DNA of 57,064 bases, taken from positions 1,238 through 58,301 of the IMG/VR virus record IMGVR_UViG_3300030390_001403; one strand, given 5' to 3'. Source of the stretch: a virus. The first letter of the stretch is position 1; each line of letters starts with the position of its first letter. Below are positions 31,934 to 40,159 of this stretch, one piece after another. The notes beneath the pieces are model-generated. The model was not told the origin of the DNA. It was given only the letters and a program-made list of their open reading frames with translations, and made no database searches. The translations under genes and the position numbers were made by a program.

Positions 31934-31956
31934 AATATATCTCCCGATAAATAATA

Positions 31957-31977
31957 GATAACAAGACATTTGCTATC
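31957..31977 (-). other. 5' leader hairpin of the 31.9 kb gene
   Basis: On the minus strand, GATAGCAA, loop ATGTC, TTGTTATC form an 8-pair stem (one G-U pair) about 18 bases before the ribosome site. 5' hairpins of this kind can stabilise abundant phage mRNAs. Confidence 0.5.
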
Positions 31978-32217
31978 TTACAAATCTACATGGAAGCGAA
32001 GCCGCGATGGCCTCGAGCGTGTCTTCGCCTATGAATTTCCAATACAAGGTTCCAAAGGTATGAATCTGGTTTTGCTTTTCTGGATTGTAAAAAGGGGGAG
32101 GGTAGTGCCGTAGGCAGGGAGGGGAGGGGATGAATGAGCGGTATATGACAATATTTTTATAAAAAAATTTTTCGTTATAAATTTACAATATATAAGATTA
32201 TAAGTTATATTGGACAC
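31978..32217. promoter_or_regulatory. Divergent intergenic region with G-rich tract, before the packaging genes
   Basis: About 240 gene-free bases. They hold a 14-base copy (31986-31999) of ctacatggaagcga, also found at 30427-30440; a gcgaag/cttcgc pair (31996-32001 and 32023-32028); and a G-rich run with five G-tracts (32094-32129) that could form a quadruplex with a small tgcc/ggca hairpin in its loop. A very AT-rich 70 bases then leads to the small-terminase ATG. tttaca (32182) and ttatat (32205) are 17 bases apart, but the promoter call is weak. Position next to the terminase makes it a candidate packaging-signal region. Confidence 0.4.
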
Positions 32218-32736
32218 ATGAACTTATTAAACTCTGAAGCTGTTGAAGTAACCGACGAAGACAGAGCGGATCTTCAGTCGCATTTTCCCTATGCGGGAGT
32301 TAACCTATCCGAGCTTTCGGTCCAGGAAGAAAGACTAGTATTGTTCCATCTTCGGGGCATGAACAAGTCGGCCGCCGGCCGTGCAGCAGGGTACCGGGAC
32401 ATGGATACGGTGTACGCAGTTTTTAAACGACCAAAAATTGTCCAAGCAGTAGAGTATCTTAGACAAGAAATGCGAGAGGAAGTAAAGTTCGACCGTGGCA
32501 CGGCGACCTCTATGTATTTAGAAGCGCACCGTAAATCAGCAAACGCGACCGAAGAAAAAAATGTAGTAGATTCTCTATGCAAGCTCCACGGTCTATTTGC
32601 CCCTGAGAATGTTACACAAGTAAATTTAAATGTAGAAAAACTAGAAAGTTTAGAACGACTACCTGACTCTGAGTTATTAAAACTAGCCGGAGTAGATCAG
32701 AAATATTTAGAACCTAAAGGAGAAAAAAATGACTAA
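32218..32736 (+). CDS. terS: Terminase small subunit
   Basis: 172 residues. A helix-turn-helix region (LSVQEERLVLFHLRGMNKSA, then GRAAGYRDMDTVYAVFKRP) is followed by the oligomerisation helices and a segment typical of phage small terminases (NVVDSLCKLHGLFAPENVTQ). It recognises the packaging site on concatemeric DNA and loads the large subunit. It is the first gene of the rightward late block. The ribosome site is weak (ttgga). Confidence 0.8.
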   Translation: MNLLNSEAVEVTDEDRADLQSHFPYAGVNLSELSVQEERLVLFHLRGMNKSAAGRAAGYRDMDTVYAVFKRPKIVQAVEYLRQEMREEVKFDRGTATSMYLEAHRKSANATEEKNVVDSLCKLHGLFAPENVTQVNLNVEKLESLERLPDSELLKLAGVDQKYLEPKGEKND

Positions 32737-33034
32737 ATACGCGCAACAAGCGAAAGCTACTAAAAAGAAACGTACAGTAAGTTCGTTAGGCCAATCTATG
32801 AAAAAGGCGGGCAAGCTAAAACGCAGTCCAAAGAGATCAGCACAATTAGCTACAAGACAATCAGAAATGAGAAGACAAGCCCTGAGAAAGAAAAAGACTG
32901 CGGCTCAAAAAACTTTGACCCCAGCCGAAAAAAGAAGAAGGCAACAACTGAGTGCTAAAGCTACAACTGCTAACGCTAAAGCAAGCGCTGCTAGAATGGA
33001 CAAAAAAATTGCAAAAATTAAAAAGGAAAAATAA
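32729..33034 (+). CDS. Lys/Arg-rich protein (101 aa)
   Basis: About 40 percent Lys plus Arg, with Ala and Gln, mostly helical (SAQLATRQSEMRRQALRKKK). It resembles histone H1-like or nucleoid peptides in composition only. A ggaga site lies upstream, and it overlaps the terminase end by 8 bases. DNA condensation or co-packaging is plausible. No family is recognised. Confidence 0.6.
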   Translation: MTKYAQQAKATKKKRTVSSLGQSMKKAGKLKRSPKRSAQLATRQSEMRRQALRKKKTAAQKTLTPAEKRRRQQLSAKATTANAKASAARMDKKIAKIKKEK

Positions 33035-33138
33035 TGAAAAAATGTTATTTAAACCAACCATCAAAAAAGATGTCTATGAAGAAAGGCAAAAGTAATAAAG
33101 GTACAACTAAGAAGTCGTACAAAGGGGGAAAAAAGTAA
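33034..33138 (+). CDS. Tiny Lys-rich peptide (34 aa)
   Basis: Starts MKKCYLNQPSKKMSMKKGKS and ends in Lys/Gly repeats. Its ATG overlaps the previous stop, and its stop overlaps the next ATG, each by 1 base, which supports translation. Role unknown. Confidence 0.55.
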   Translation: MKKCYLNQPSKKMSMKKGKSNKGTTKKSYKGGKK

Positions 33139-33290
33139 TGGCTAAACCAGGACTATGGGCAAACATACACGCAAAACGTAAAAGGATAAAAGCAGGCTCA
33201 GGCGAAACTATGAGAAAAAAAGGAACAAAAGGCGCCCCTACTAATAAGGCCATTAAAAAATCACAAAATAAAAAGAAAAAGAAAGCCTAA
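33138..33290 (+). CDS. Small basic protein (50 aa), recurrent marine phage family
   Basis: The pattern GLWANIHAKRKRIKAGSGE, then MRKKGTKGAPT, recurs (from memory) in unannotated small genes of many phages, often near structural genes. Function is unknown. One-base overlaps with both neighbours show it is part of the packaging operon. Confidence 0.7.
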   Translation: MAKPGLWANIHAKRKRIKAGSGETMRKKGTKGAPTNKAIKKSQNKKKKKA

Positions 33291-33583
33291 TGCCTAGGAA
33301 AAGGGACAAGCCAATACGTAAGACTACCGGTAAAGGTGGTAACTACCGTAAAACAAAATCAGGCGCTGGTATGACGGCAAAAGGCGTGGCCGCACATAGG
33401 CGCGCGAACCCAGGATCCAAATTAAAGACCGCAGTAACAGGAAAAGTTAAAAAAGGCAGTAAAGCAGCCGGAAGAAGAAAATCCTATTGCGCTAGATCGG
33501 CTGGACAGATGAAAAAGTTCCCAAAAGCCGCTAAAAACCCTAATTCAAGGTTAAGACAAGCACGAAAACGTTGGAAATGTTAA
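33290..33583 (+). CDS. Basic protein (97 aa), DUF6321-like
   Basis: KGGNYRKTKSGAGMTAKGVA, AHRRANPGSKLKTAVTGKV and a Cys-containing end (KSYCARSAGQ, RKRWKC) match, from memory, DUF6321, a short family common in marine phages. It is strongly basic, with a conserved Cys near residue 67 and a terminal Cys. A role in DNA handling or head assembly is possible from its place next to the large terminase. Confidence 0.75.
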   Translation: MPRKRDKPIRKTTGKGGNYRKTKSGAGMTAKGVAAHRRANPGSKLKTAVTGKVKKGSKAAGRRKSYCARSAGQMKKFPKAAKNPNSRLRQARKRWKC

Positions 33584-33586
33584 AAA

Positions 33587-35236
33587 TTGACTGATTTACC
33601 CAAAATAGAGTGCTACAAGTGCAAAAAGTTGCTAGCAGACAACCTTGTGCTCCCAAAAGGGCTCTGTGTTTACTGTGCGGCCGACGAAGCAGACCAATTA
33701 CCGCAACCTGAGACCCAAAAAGAGACAATTGCTGCAAAAAAAGAGAAATCTGCGCAAATACGTGCAGAACAAGAGCTCGCCTGGCGTATTTTGTCCAGAA
33801 AACGCATGTTACCTTTTGTAGAGAAGTTTAATCCTGATTATCAGGCCGGTTGGGTACATAAAGACATCTGTAATAGGCTAGAAAAGTTCAGTCAGGACGT
33901 TTCTGAGAAAAAATCACCCCGTTTGATGCTATTTATGCCTCCTAGGCACGGAAAATCGACTTTAGCCAGTATTGCCTTCCCCGCATGGCACCTGGGTAGG
34001 AATCCGCAGCACGAATTCATTAGTTGTTCGTATTCAGGCTCTTTAGCCATGAATTTCTCTCGAAAAGTACGTCAAATGCTAAGAGAACCTAATTATAAGA
34101 ATGTTTTTGAGAAAACGAACTTGGACAAAGATTCGCAGTCCGTGGAATCCTGGCAAACAACAAAAGGCGGCGGTTATGTGGCCGCGGGTGTCGGTGGTGG
34201 TATCACAGGTAAAGGTGCGCACGTACTTTTAATCGATGACCCCGTAAAAAACAGAGAAGACGCAGAATCCGAGAATAATCGAGAGGGGACCTGGGACTGG
34301 TACACGTCAACCGCGTATACGCGTTTAGCGCCCGGCGGCGGGATCCTAATTATTCTTACGCGTTGGCACGATGACGACCTGGCCGGCAAGCTTCTTACCG
34401 CAAGCGAAAACGGAGCTGACGAGTGGGAAGTAGTTAAATATCCAGCCCTTGCAGAAGAGGACGAAGAGTTTAGAAATGTAGGAGAACCACTACATCCAGA
34501 AAGGTATGACGTAAATTCTCTAGAGATGATACAAAAAGCTATCGGGCCCAGAGACTGGACAGCTCTGTATCAGCAAAACCCAGTATCAGATGAAGGTGAC
34601 TATTTCACCCGTGACATGATTCAATATTATGGGCCAGAAGAAATAGATTATGATAGACTGCGCTACTATACAGCGTGGGATTTAGCTATAGGACAAAAAG
34701 ACCGAAACGATTATTCTGTAGGAATCACCGTAGGTATAGATGAGTATGATAACATGTATGTGGTAGATCTTATCCGCGGTAAGTATGACGGATTTGAGCT
34801 AGTAGAAAAAATATTGGATTTTTACGAGCAGTGGAGACCCGGTATAGTAGGGATTGAACGTGGCCATATAGAAATGGCTATTGGTCCTTTCTTAGAAAAA
34901 CGTGTAGCAGAACGAGGATTACATTCTGCATACTTTAAAGATTTAAAAGTAGGAAGACGAGATAAAGAATTAAGGGCTAGAGCTATCCAGGGTAGGATGC
35001 AACAGGGAAGAGTATTTGTACCTGAAGATGCAGTTTGGACTGGGCCCCTAGTAGCAGAACTTTTACGTTTTCCAAATGGGGTTCACGATGACCAAGTTGA
35101 TGCGCTGGCCTGGGTGGGTTTAATGATAATGGAGTATGCTTCTTTTTATGAAGCACCAGAACATATACCTTCTTGGCGAGATAGGTTAGACTTGATAGCA
35201 AAGGGACCGAAAAAGAAATCGGCAATGAGCGCATAA
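33587..35236 (+). CDS. terL: Terminase large subunit with N-terminal zinc ribbon
   Basis: 549 residues from TTG 33587. The packaging ATPase has Walker A MPPRHGKST and Walker B VLLIDDPVKN. The RNase H-like nuclease has AWDLAIG, VGIERG and HDDQVDALAW, all key acids present. It pumps DNA through the portal and cuts it at the end of packaging. The first 30 residues carry two CxxC pairs (C9, C12, C27, C30), a zinc ribbon not usual in TerL, possibly for DNA or small-subunit contact. The start is weak, but the ribbon is in frame and well formed. Confidence 0.95.
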   Translation: MTDLPKIECYKCKKLLADNLVLPKGLCVYCAADEADQLPQPETQKETIAAKKEKSAQIRAEQELAWRILSRKRMLPFVEKFNPDYQAGWVHKDICNRLEKFSQDVSEKKSPRLMLFMPPRHGKSTLASIAFPAWHLGRNPQHEFISCSYSGSLAMNFSRKVRQMLREPNYKNVFEKTNLDKDSQSVESWQTTKGGGYVAAGVGGGITGKGAHVLLIDDPVKNREDAESENNREGTWDWYTSTAYTRLAPGGGILIILTRWHDDDLAGKLLTASENGADEWEVVKYPALAEEDEEFRNVGEPLHPERYDVNSLEMIQKAIGPRDWTALYQQNPVSDEGDYFTRDMIQYYGPEEIDYDRLRYYTAWDLAIGQKDRNDYSVGITVGIDEYDNMYVVDLIRGKYDGFELVEKILDFYEQWRPGIVGIERGHIEMAIGPFLEKRVAERGLHSAYFKDLKVGRRDKELRARAIQGRMQQGRVFVPEDAVWTGPLVAELLRFPNGVHDDQVDALAWVGLMIMEYASFYEAPEHIPSWRDRLDLIAKGPKKKSAMSA

Positions 35237-35237
35237 T

Positions 35238-37355
35238 ATGGCATATAGTAAAAAACCAAAGAAAAAATTATCAAAAGCGGAAGAACTTACGCTCGCAAAA
35301 AACCAATGGAACGCATACACAAGAGCACGAGATAGTGGCCATGATGACTACATTGACATGGCAAAAAAATGCGACAACTATTATAGAGGCGATCAATGGG
35401 ATGCGTTCGACATGCAGCAACTCGATGACCAAGGCCGACCAGCTCTAACCATCAATACTATTTTACCTACTATTAATGCAGTCATTGGAGAGCAAAGTTC
35501 TAAACGAGCTGACATTCAATTTAAACCCAGAGGCGGCGGTAATCAAGAAGTAGCAGACGTATTAACAAAAGTCTACGCACAAATATCTGACAACAACAAA
35601 CTAGACTGGATGGAAGCGCAAGTTTTTCAAGACGGCCTAATACAAGACAGAGGGTGGTTTGATGTACGTATAGATTTTACTGACCACGTACAAGGCGAAG
35701 TTAGGATCGAATCAAAAGACCCGCTAGATATTCTTATCGACCCAGATGCTAAACACTACGACCCAAGGACTTGGAACGAAATATTTGAAACTAAGTGGAT
35801 GAGCTTAGATGAAATAGAAGAAGTCTATGGGCAAGACAAAGCTGACAAGTTGAGGATGCTTGCCGAAACAGGGACCACGCTCGGCGCAGACTCTATGGAG
35901 TTTGAAGAAGAACGGTATGGCGACACTGATGATAGTACTTACGGACAACAGTATCCAAACGATCCAGAAAACTCACGTACTGTTAGAACAATAAGAGTTA
36001 TAGAAAGACAATATTACAAACTGCACGATTGTATGTTTTACGTAGACCCCGTTACTGGCGACCAACGAACTATACCTTACGGTTGGGGTAAAAAGAAAAG
36101 AGAAAACTTTGCAGACCAATTTGGTTTAGATATTATTCAGAAAAAAAAGCGAAAGGTCCGTTGGACCGTATCCGCTGACACTGTTATTTTATTCGATGAC
36201 TTCTCTCCTTACGCGCACTTTACTTTGGTTCCGTACTTCCCTTATTTCCGAAGAGGTAAACCGTTTGGAATGGTACGTAACTTATTATCTCCACAAGAAC
36301 AGCTAAATAAAATTACTTCTCAAGAATTGCATATTGTAAATACAACCGCAAACAGCGGTTGGATTGTAGAGTCCGGTTCTTTGTCTGGAATGACAGCTGA
36401 TGACTTAGAAGAACACGGAGCAGAAACAGGTTTGGTATTAGAGTTTAATAGAGGCTCTACTCCGCCAGGAAAAATACCACCCAACCAAATCCCAACTGGA
36501 TTAGATAGACTAGGTACCAAAGCAGCCCAAAACATAAAACAAATAAGTGGCATATCCGATGCTATGTTAGGTATGGATAGTCCAGAAGTATCTGGAGTAG
36601 CTATTAAATCAAAACAGAACAGGGGTTCTTTAATGCTTCAAGTGCCTTTAGATAACTTAGCTAAAACTAGGCAATATCTTGCTGAAAAAGTACTACAGAT
36701 GGTGCAGTCTTATTACACAGAAGAACGCATAATACAGATAACAGACGAATCTGATCCATACAAACCTAGAGTAAAAATGGCAGTAAACCAAATGACACCT
36801 GAAGGAGAAGTTATAAATGATTTAACTTTAGGAGAATACGATGTAGTAGTTGGCACTGCTCCTGCTAGAGATAACTTTGACGAAATGCAGTTTGCTGAAG
36901 CTATTGAACTTAGGGGTGTTGGAGTACCAATACCAAATGATATGATAGTAGAGTATTCACACTTATCGCGTAAAGCAGATATAGCAGATAGAATACGAAA
37001 ACTAGAAGGGACTGCTCCACCAACAGAACAACAAATACAATTACAACAGTTCCAAATGGAATCGCAAATCAGAAGCACGCAGCTTGAAATTGCTAAACTA
37101 GAAGCTGAAGTAACTAACTTACAAACACAAGCTGCACTAAACGTTGCAAAAACAGAAGCAGCAGAACAAGATCCACAGTTGAAGGTTGCTGAATTACAAA
37201 GTAAACTACAATCTAAACGAGAGGAACTAGAATTACGTGAACGTTTATCAGCTATGACAAACACTATGCGTAAAGAACAGAGTGATACAACAGCAGCTAC
37301 TAAAATGGCTACTGAAGCAATGAAATCCATTAAACCTACAGGAGGTAATAACTAA
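35238..37355 (+). CDS. Portal protein, P22-like
   Basis: 705 residues, similar in length to the P22 portal. The opening helices and DNYYRGDQWDAFDMQQLDDQ, GRPALTINTILPTINAVIGE, then VLTKVYAQISDNNKLD, FQDGLIQDRGWFDVRIDFTD and DPLDILIDPDAKHYDP are typical of P22-type portals. A long C-terminal coiled coil (from about residue 595) would form the barrel in the head. It makes the dodecameric vertex through which DNA enters and leaves. Confidence 0.93.
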   Translation: MAYSKKPKKKLSKAEELTLAKNQWNAYTRARDSGHDDYIDMAKKCDNYYRGDQWDAFDMQQLDDQGRPALTINTILPTINAVIGEQSSKRADIQFKPRGGGNQEVADVLTKVYAQISDNNKLDWMEAQVFQDGLIQDRGWFDVRIDFTDHVQGEVRIESKDPLDILIDPDAKHYDPRTWNEIFETKWMSLDEIEEVYGQDKADKLRMLAETGTTLGADSMEFEEERYGDTDDSTYGQQYPNDPENSRTVRTIRVIERQYYKLHDCMFYVDPVTGDQRTIPYGWGKKKRENFADQFGLDIIQKKKRKVRWTVSADTVILFDDFSPYAHFTLVPYFPYFRRGKPFGMVRNLLSPQEQLNKITSQELHIVNTTANSGWIVESGSLSGMTADDLEEHGAETGLVLEFNRGSTPPGKIPPNQIPTGLDRLGTKAAQNIKQISGISDAMLGMDSPEVSGVAIKSKQNRGSLMLQVPLDNLAKTRQYLAEKVLQMVQSYYTEERIIQITDESDPYKPRVKMAVNQMTPEGEVINDLTLGEYDVVVGTAPARDNFDEMQFAEAIELRGVGVPIPNDMIVEYSHLSRKADIADRIRKLEGTAPPTEQQIQLQQFQMESQIRSTQLEIAKLEAEVTNLQTQAALNVAKTEAAEQDPQLKVAELQSKLQSKREELELRERLSAMTNTMRKEQSDTTAATKMATEAMKSIKPTGGNN

Positions 37356-38398
37356 TGGCAAAGAATAAAAAAACCACAACAGAACCGGAAGCAGAAATAA
37401 TGTTTGACGGTTTACCGGGCGCAGATTCTATATCTGCAGAAGAAGCTAGCAAAGAATTTACAGCAGACTTAAGCTTCGATGTCCCAGATGACGAAGTAGA
37501 ATTTCCACAGGAGGATGAAATTGAAGAAATCTCAGAAACAGAACTTACTGCTGATACAGAAGAAGAAGAAGAAACAGAATCAGAGGAAACAGAAACAGAA
37601 ACTGCTGAAGCAGAAGACAATACAGGAGAAGTCGGAGAAGAAGAAACAGTATTGGAGCAAGATGAGGGAGATACACAACACGCTGAAAGAACAGTTCCGA
37701 CAGAAACTACTAAAGAACCGATGATTCCTAAATCTAGGTTTGATGAAGTGCTTGCTAAACAAAAAGCACTACAGAAAAAACTAGACGAAGCATCTGCTCC
37801 ACAAATAGAAGATGTAAAAGAAGCACCACAATACGATTTTGATATTAAAGAAGTAGAATATCAAAATTTAGTACTAGATGGCGAATCTGCTCAAGCAGTT
37901 AAACTCAGAAACGAAATTAGGCAAGCTGAAAAACAACAAATGATGTTTGAAATGCAGGCTAAGATGGGCCAAACCATGACACAGTCTACAGAAATGCAAG
38001 ACTTACAAGCTAAAGCAAATGAAATACAAAATGCTTTTCCTACTCTAGATGAAAATAATTCTGCTTATGATGAAGTTAAAACCAACGAGGTTATGGAACT
38101 AAGAGACGCATATATGATGCAGGGTTATGTTGGCGCGGATGCTCTACAAAAAGCTACTTCTTTAATTATGGGGCAGATAGAAACAACCAACTCAGCAAAC
38201 CCCGAGGCTAAAAAAGTACAACAGAAAAAACAACAGGCAAATGTTTCTAAAAAGATACAAGCTTCTGAATCTCAACCACCAGCTATGAAAGGTCAAAACA
38301 AAACTGAAAAAAAAGTAGACCTTAATGTTTTATCAACTGAAGAGTTCGATGCCCTTCCCGCAGAAACTTTACGAAGAATGCGTGGAGATTTCGGATAG
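37355..38398 (+). CDS. Scaffolding protein
   Basis: 347 residues. An extremely acidic N-terminal third (long Glu/Thr runs near residues 55-95) precedes the PMIPKSRFDEVLAKQKALQK motif and helical C-terminal half seen in scaffolds of P22-portal phages. It overlaps the portal stop by 1 base and precedes the coat gene. Scaffold guides procapsid assembly and is later lost. The low-complexity region creates false antisense frames. Confidence 0.82.
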   Translation: MAKNKKTTTEPEAEIMFDGLPGADSISAEEASKEFTADLSFDVPDDEVEFPQEDEIEEISETELTADTEEEEETESEETETETAEAEDNTGEVGEEETVLEQDEGDTQHAERTVPTETTKEPMIPKSRFDEVLAKQKALQKKLDEASAPQIEDVKEAPQYDFDIKEVEYQNLVLDGESAQAVKLRNEIRQAEKQQMMFEMQAKMGQTMTQSTEMQDLQAKANEIQNAFPTLDENNSAYDEVKTNEVMELRDAYMMQGYVGADALQKATSLIMGQIETTNSANPEAKKVQQKKQQANVSKKIQASESQPPAMKGQNKTEKKVDLNVLSTEEFDALPAETLRRMRGDFG

Positions 38399-38594
38399 AT
38401 TGTGGTATAAAATATATAAGTTCGTACGTTAAAACGATATTTAACTTGCGTCGTTGCAATAAAAAAACGTATTTCGCCTGCTAGGGCGTTAATCTAGACG
38501 GGGTCGTGTCCGTAAATAACGAGAGCGTTCACCCTACGATAGTGGGTATACGGATAAATAGTCGCTCCAAAAGCCGACTGGTTATTAAACTTTA
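38399..38594 (+). other. Structured 5' leader of the coat gene (candidate RNA element)
   Basis: About 200 gene-free bases. Pairings seen: cgcc/ggcg (38475-38478, 38485-38488); accc/gggt (38531-38534, 38544-38547); tccgta/tacgga (38509-38514, 38549-38554); gagcg/cgctc (38523-38527, 38563-38567). The last two cross, so they form either a pseudoknot or an either-or switch. A tataaaat (38406) could be a -10 box. The bases around 38526-38558 loosely recall a glutamine-riboswitch core, but the closing stem differs. Confidence 0.45.
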
Positions 38595-38614
38595 ATGATA
38601 AGGAGAATTATCAT
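38595..38614 (+). promoter_or_regulatory. Hairpin with the ribosome site in its loop and the start codon in its stem
   Basis: atgataa (38595-38601), loop ggagaa, ttatcat (38608-38614). The Shine-Dalgarno is exposed in the loop, and the first two bases of the coat ATG (38613-38615) are paired. This could tune or gate translation of the coat protein. A GGA in a loop is also the shape CsrA proteins bind, and this phage encodes CsrA. Confidence 0.65.
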
Positions 38615-39758
38615 GGCAAATACAAACTTTGCTTCTCTAACCAGTGAACAATTAACTATCTGGTCTAGAGATTTTTGGCGTGTCGCAAGAAATATGTCCT
38701 TCATTAACCAATTCGCAGGTAGCGGATCTAACGCAATGGTTCAGAGAATATCTGAACTTACTCAATCAGAAAAAGGAGCAAGAGCTGTTTTAACACTTCT
38801 AGCTGACATGACTGGTGATGGTATCGTTGGAGACAACACTTTAGAAGGTAATGAAGAATCACTAAGAGCTTTCGACATAGTTGTACAACTTGACCAATTA
38901 AGATTTGCAAACAGACTTTCAGGTAGAATGAACGACCAGAAGTCAGTTGTAAACTTTAGGGAACATTCTAGAGATGCACTTGCTTACGCAATGGCTGACA
39001 GAATGGACCAATTGGCGTTCTTGACGATGACTGGTGTAGCATATACACAGAAAAATAATGGAGCACTAAGACCTGTAATGAATTCAGGACAGAATCTTGG
39101 TGACCTAGCATTTTCTGCTGATATTACAGCACCTACTTCTAATAGACATAGAAGGTTCGATGCTACTGACGGCATTGTAGCTGGTGATACTACTGCAGTT
39201 GCTGCAGCAGATAAACTAAGCTACAGCGCAATTGTTGATCTAAAAGCTTACGCTAAAGACCAATATATTAGAGGCATCAGAAGTGCTGGTAATGACGAGA
39301 TGTTCCATCTTTTCGTTACTCCACAAGTAATGGCCGACCTAAAACTTGATTCAGATTTTCTTGCTAACGTAAGAAATGCTGGTGTTAGAGGACCAAGCTC
39401 AAGCTTATTCTCTGGCTCTTCAAGCCTAATGGTTGACGGCGTAATGATTCACGAGTTCAGACATGTGTTTAACACAAACGGAGCTACAAGTGGAGCATCA
39501 GGTAATGCTGGAAACGCTGGTTACAAATGGGGCGCTGGGGCTAACGTAAATGGATCTGCATGTATTTTTGCAGGTGCACAAGCATTAGCAATGGCTGATA
39601 TCGGTATCCCTGAAATAGTAGAAGACACCTTCGACTATGGAAACCAAAACGGTATTTCAATTGGTAAGATATTTGGTCTTAAAAAGCCTAAGTTTAACAG
39701 CGACCACACAGGTCAGTCTGAAGACTTTGGTATTATAAGATTAGATGTAGCTTATTAA
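38613..39758 (+). CDS. Major capsid protein, N4-gp56-like
   Basis: 381 residues from ATG 38613, chosen over the in-frame ATG at 38595, which lies inside the ribosome-site hairpin. The segments LTIWSRDFWRVARNMSFINQ, FAGSGSNAMVQRISELTQ, DQLRFANRLSGRMNDQKSV and REHSRDALAYAMADRMDQLA are hallmarks of the N4-gp56/DUF4043 HK97-fold coat family. It makes up the icosahedral head. A strong terminator follows, so coat mRNA can be made in excess of downstream genes. Confidence 0.92.
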   Translation: MANTNFASLTSEQLTIWSRDFWRVARNMSFINQFAGSGSNAMVQRISELTQSEKGARAVLTLLADMTGDGIVGDNTLEGNEESLRAFDIVVQLDQLRFANRLSGRMNDQKSVVNFREHSRDALAYAMADRMDQLAFLTMTGVAYTQKNNGALRPVMNSGQNLGDLAFSADITAPTSNRHRRFDATDGIVAGDTTAVAAADKLSYSAIVDLKAYAKDQYIRGIRSAGNDEMFHLFVTPQVMADLKLDSDFLANVRNAGVRGPSSSLFSGSSSLMVDGVMIHEFRHVFNTNGATSGASGNAGNAGYKWGAGANVNGSACIFAGAQALAMADIGIPEIVEDTFDYGNQNGISIGKIFGLKKPKFNSDHTGQSEDFGIIRLDVAY

Positions 39759-39770
39759 TTGTGCTATATT

Positions 39771-39804
39771 TTACAGGTGGCTAATTGTGGCCACCTGTAA
39801 TTTT
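39771..39804 (+). terminator. Rho-independent terminator after the coat gene
   Basis: ttacaggtggc (39771-39781) and gccacctgtaa (39790-39800) form a perfect 11-base stem with an 8-base loop, followed by ttttaaatttt. It probably acts as a partial terminator that lowers expression of the following adaptor genes. Confidence 0.93.
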
Positions 39805-39822
39805 AAATTTTAGGAGTAAATT

Positions 39823-40149
39823 ATGTGGATTGTATCAGACGTAGACAAAGCGATAGCAACAATTTGGGGGTCAACTGTTAGTTTAAAAGCAGGAGAGCCA
39901 AAAGAAGTAGGACGAGAAATTGGTTTATTATGTCTACAAGAAGGTTGTTCAGAAAGTAAACCTCAAACCAAAATTGTACAAGAAGAAGTAGTAGAAGTAG
40001 TAGAAGAGATAGCTGTAGAAGAAACTCCGCTAGATCTGGAAGCTATGACTAAAGGGCAACTCGAAAAACACGGCCGTACTTTAGGTATGGAACTAGACAA
40101 AAGAAAAAAGAAAGCAGACTTAATTCAAGAAATACAAGCTGCGCAATAA
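39823..40149 (+). CDS. Head-fibre-like protein with SAP/Rho-N-like C-terminus
   Basis: 108 residues. A beta-rich N-terminus (MWIVSDVDKAIATIWGSTVS) and an acidic Val/Glu linker precede a C-terminal helix-turn-helix of the SAP or Rho_N kind (MTKGQLEKHGRTLGMELDKR, then KKADLIQEIQ). Similar proteins follow coat genes in many phages as head fibres or decoration factors. Location fits. Exact role unproven. Confidence 0.65.
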   Translation: MWIVSDVDKAIATIWGSTVSLKAGEPKEVGREIGLLCLQEGCSESKPQTKIVQEEVVEVVEEIAVEETPLDLEAMTKGQLEKHGRTLGMELDKRKKKADLIQEIQAAQ

Positions 40150-40159
40150 AGGATAGATT

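Noticed and set aside
36713-37330. Antisense open frame of 205 codons opposite the portal coiled coil
   Set aside because: Cys/Ser/Val-rich shadow of Gln/Glu/Ala-rich coding sequence; no start signal.
38526-38570. Confident glutamine riboswitch call
   Set aside because: Only part of the core resembles the consensus; the closing stem and the GGAAGUAGG box do not match well, so it is kept as an unclassified structured leader.
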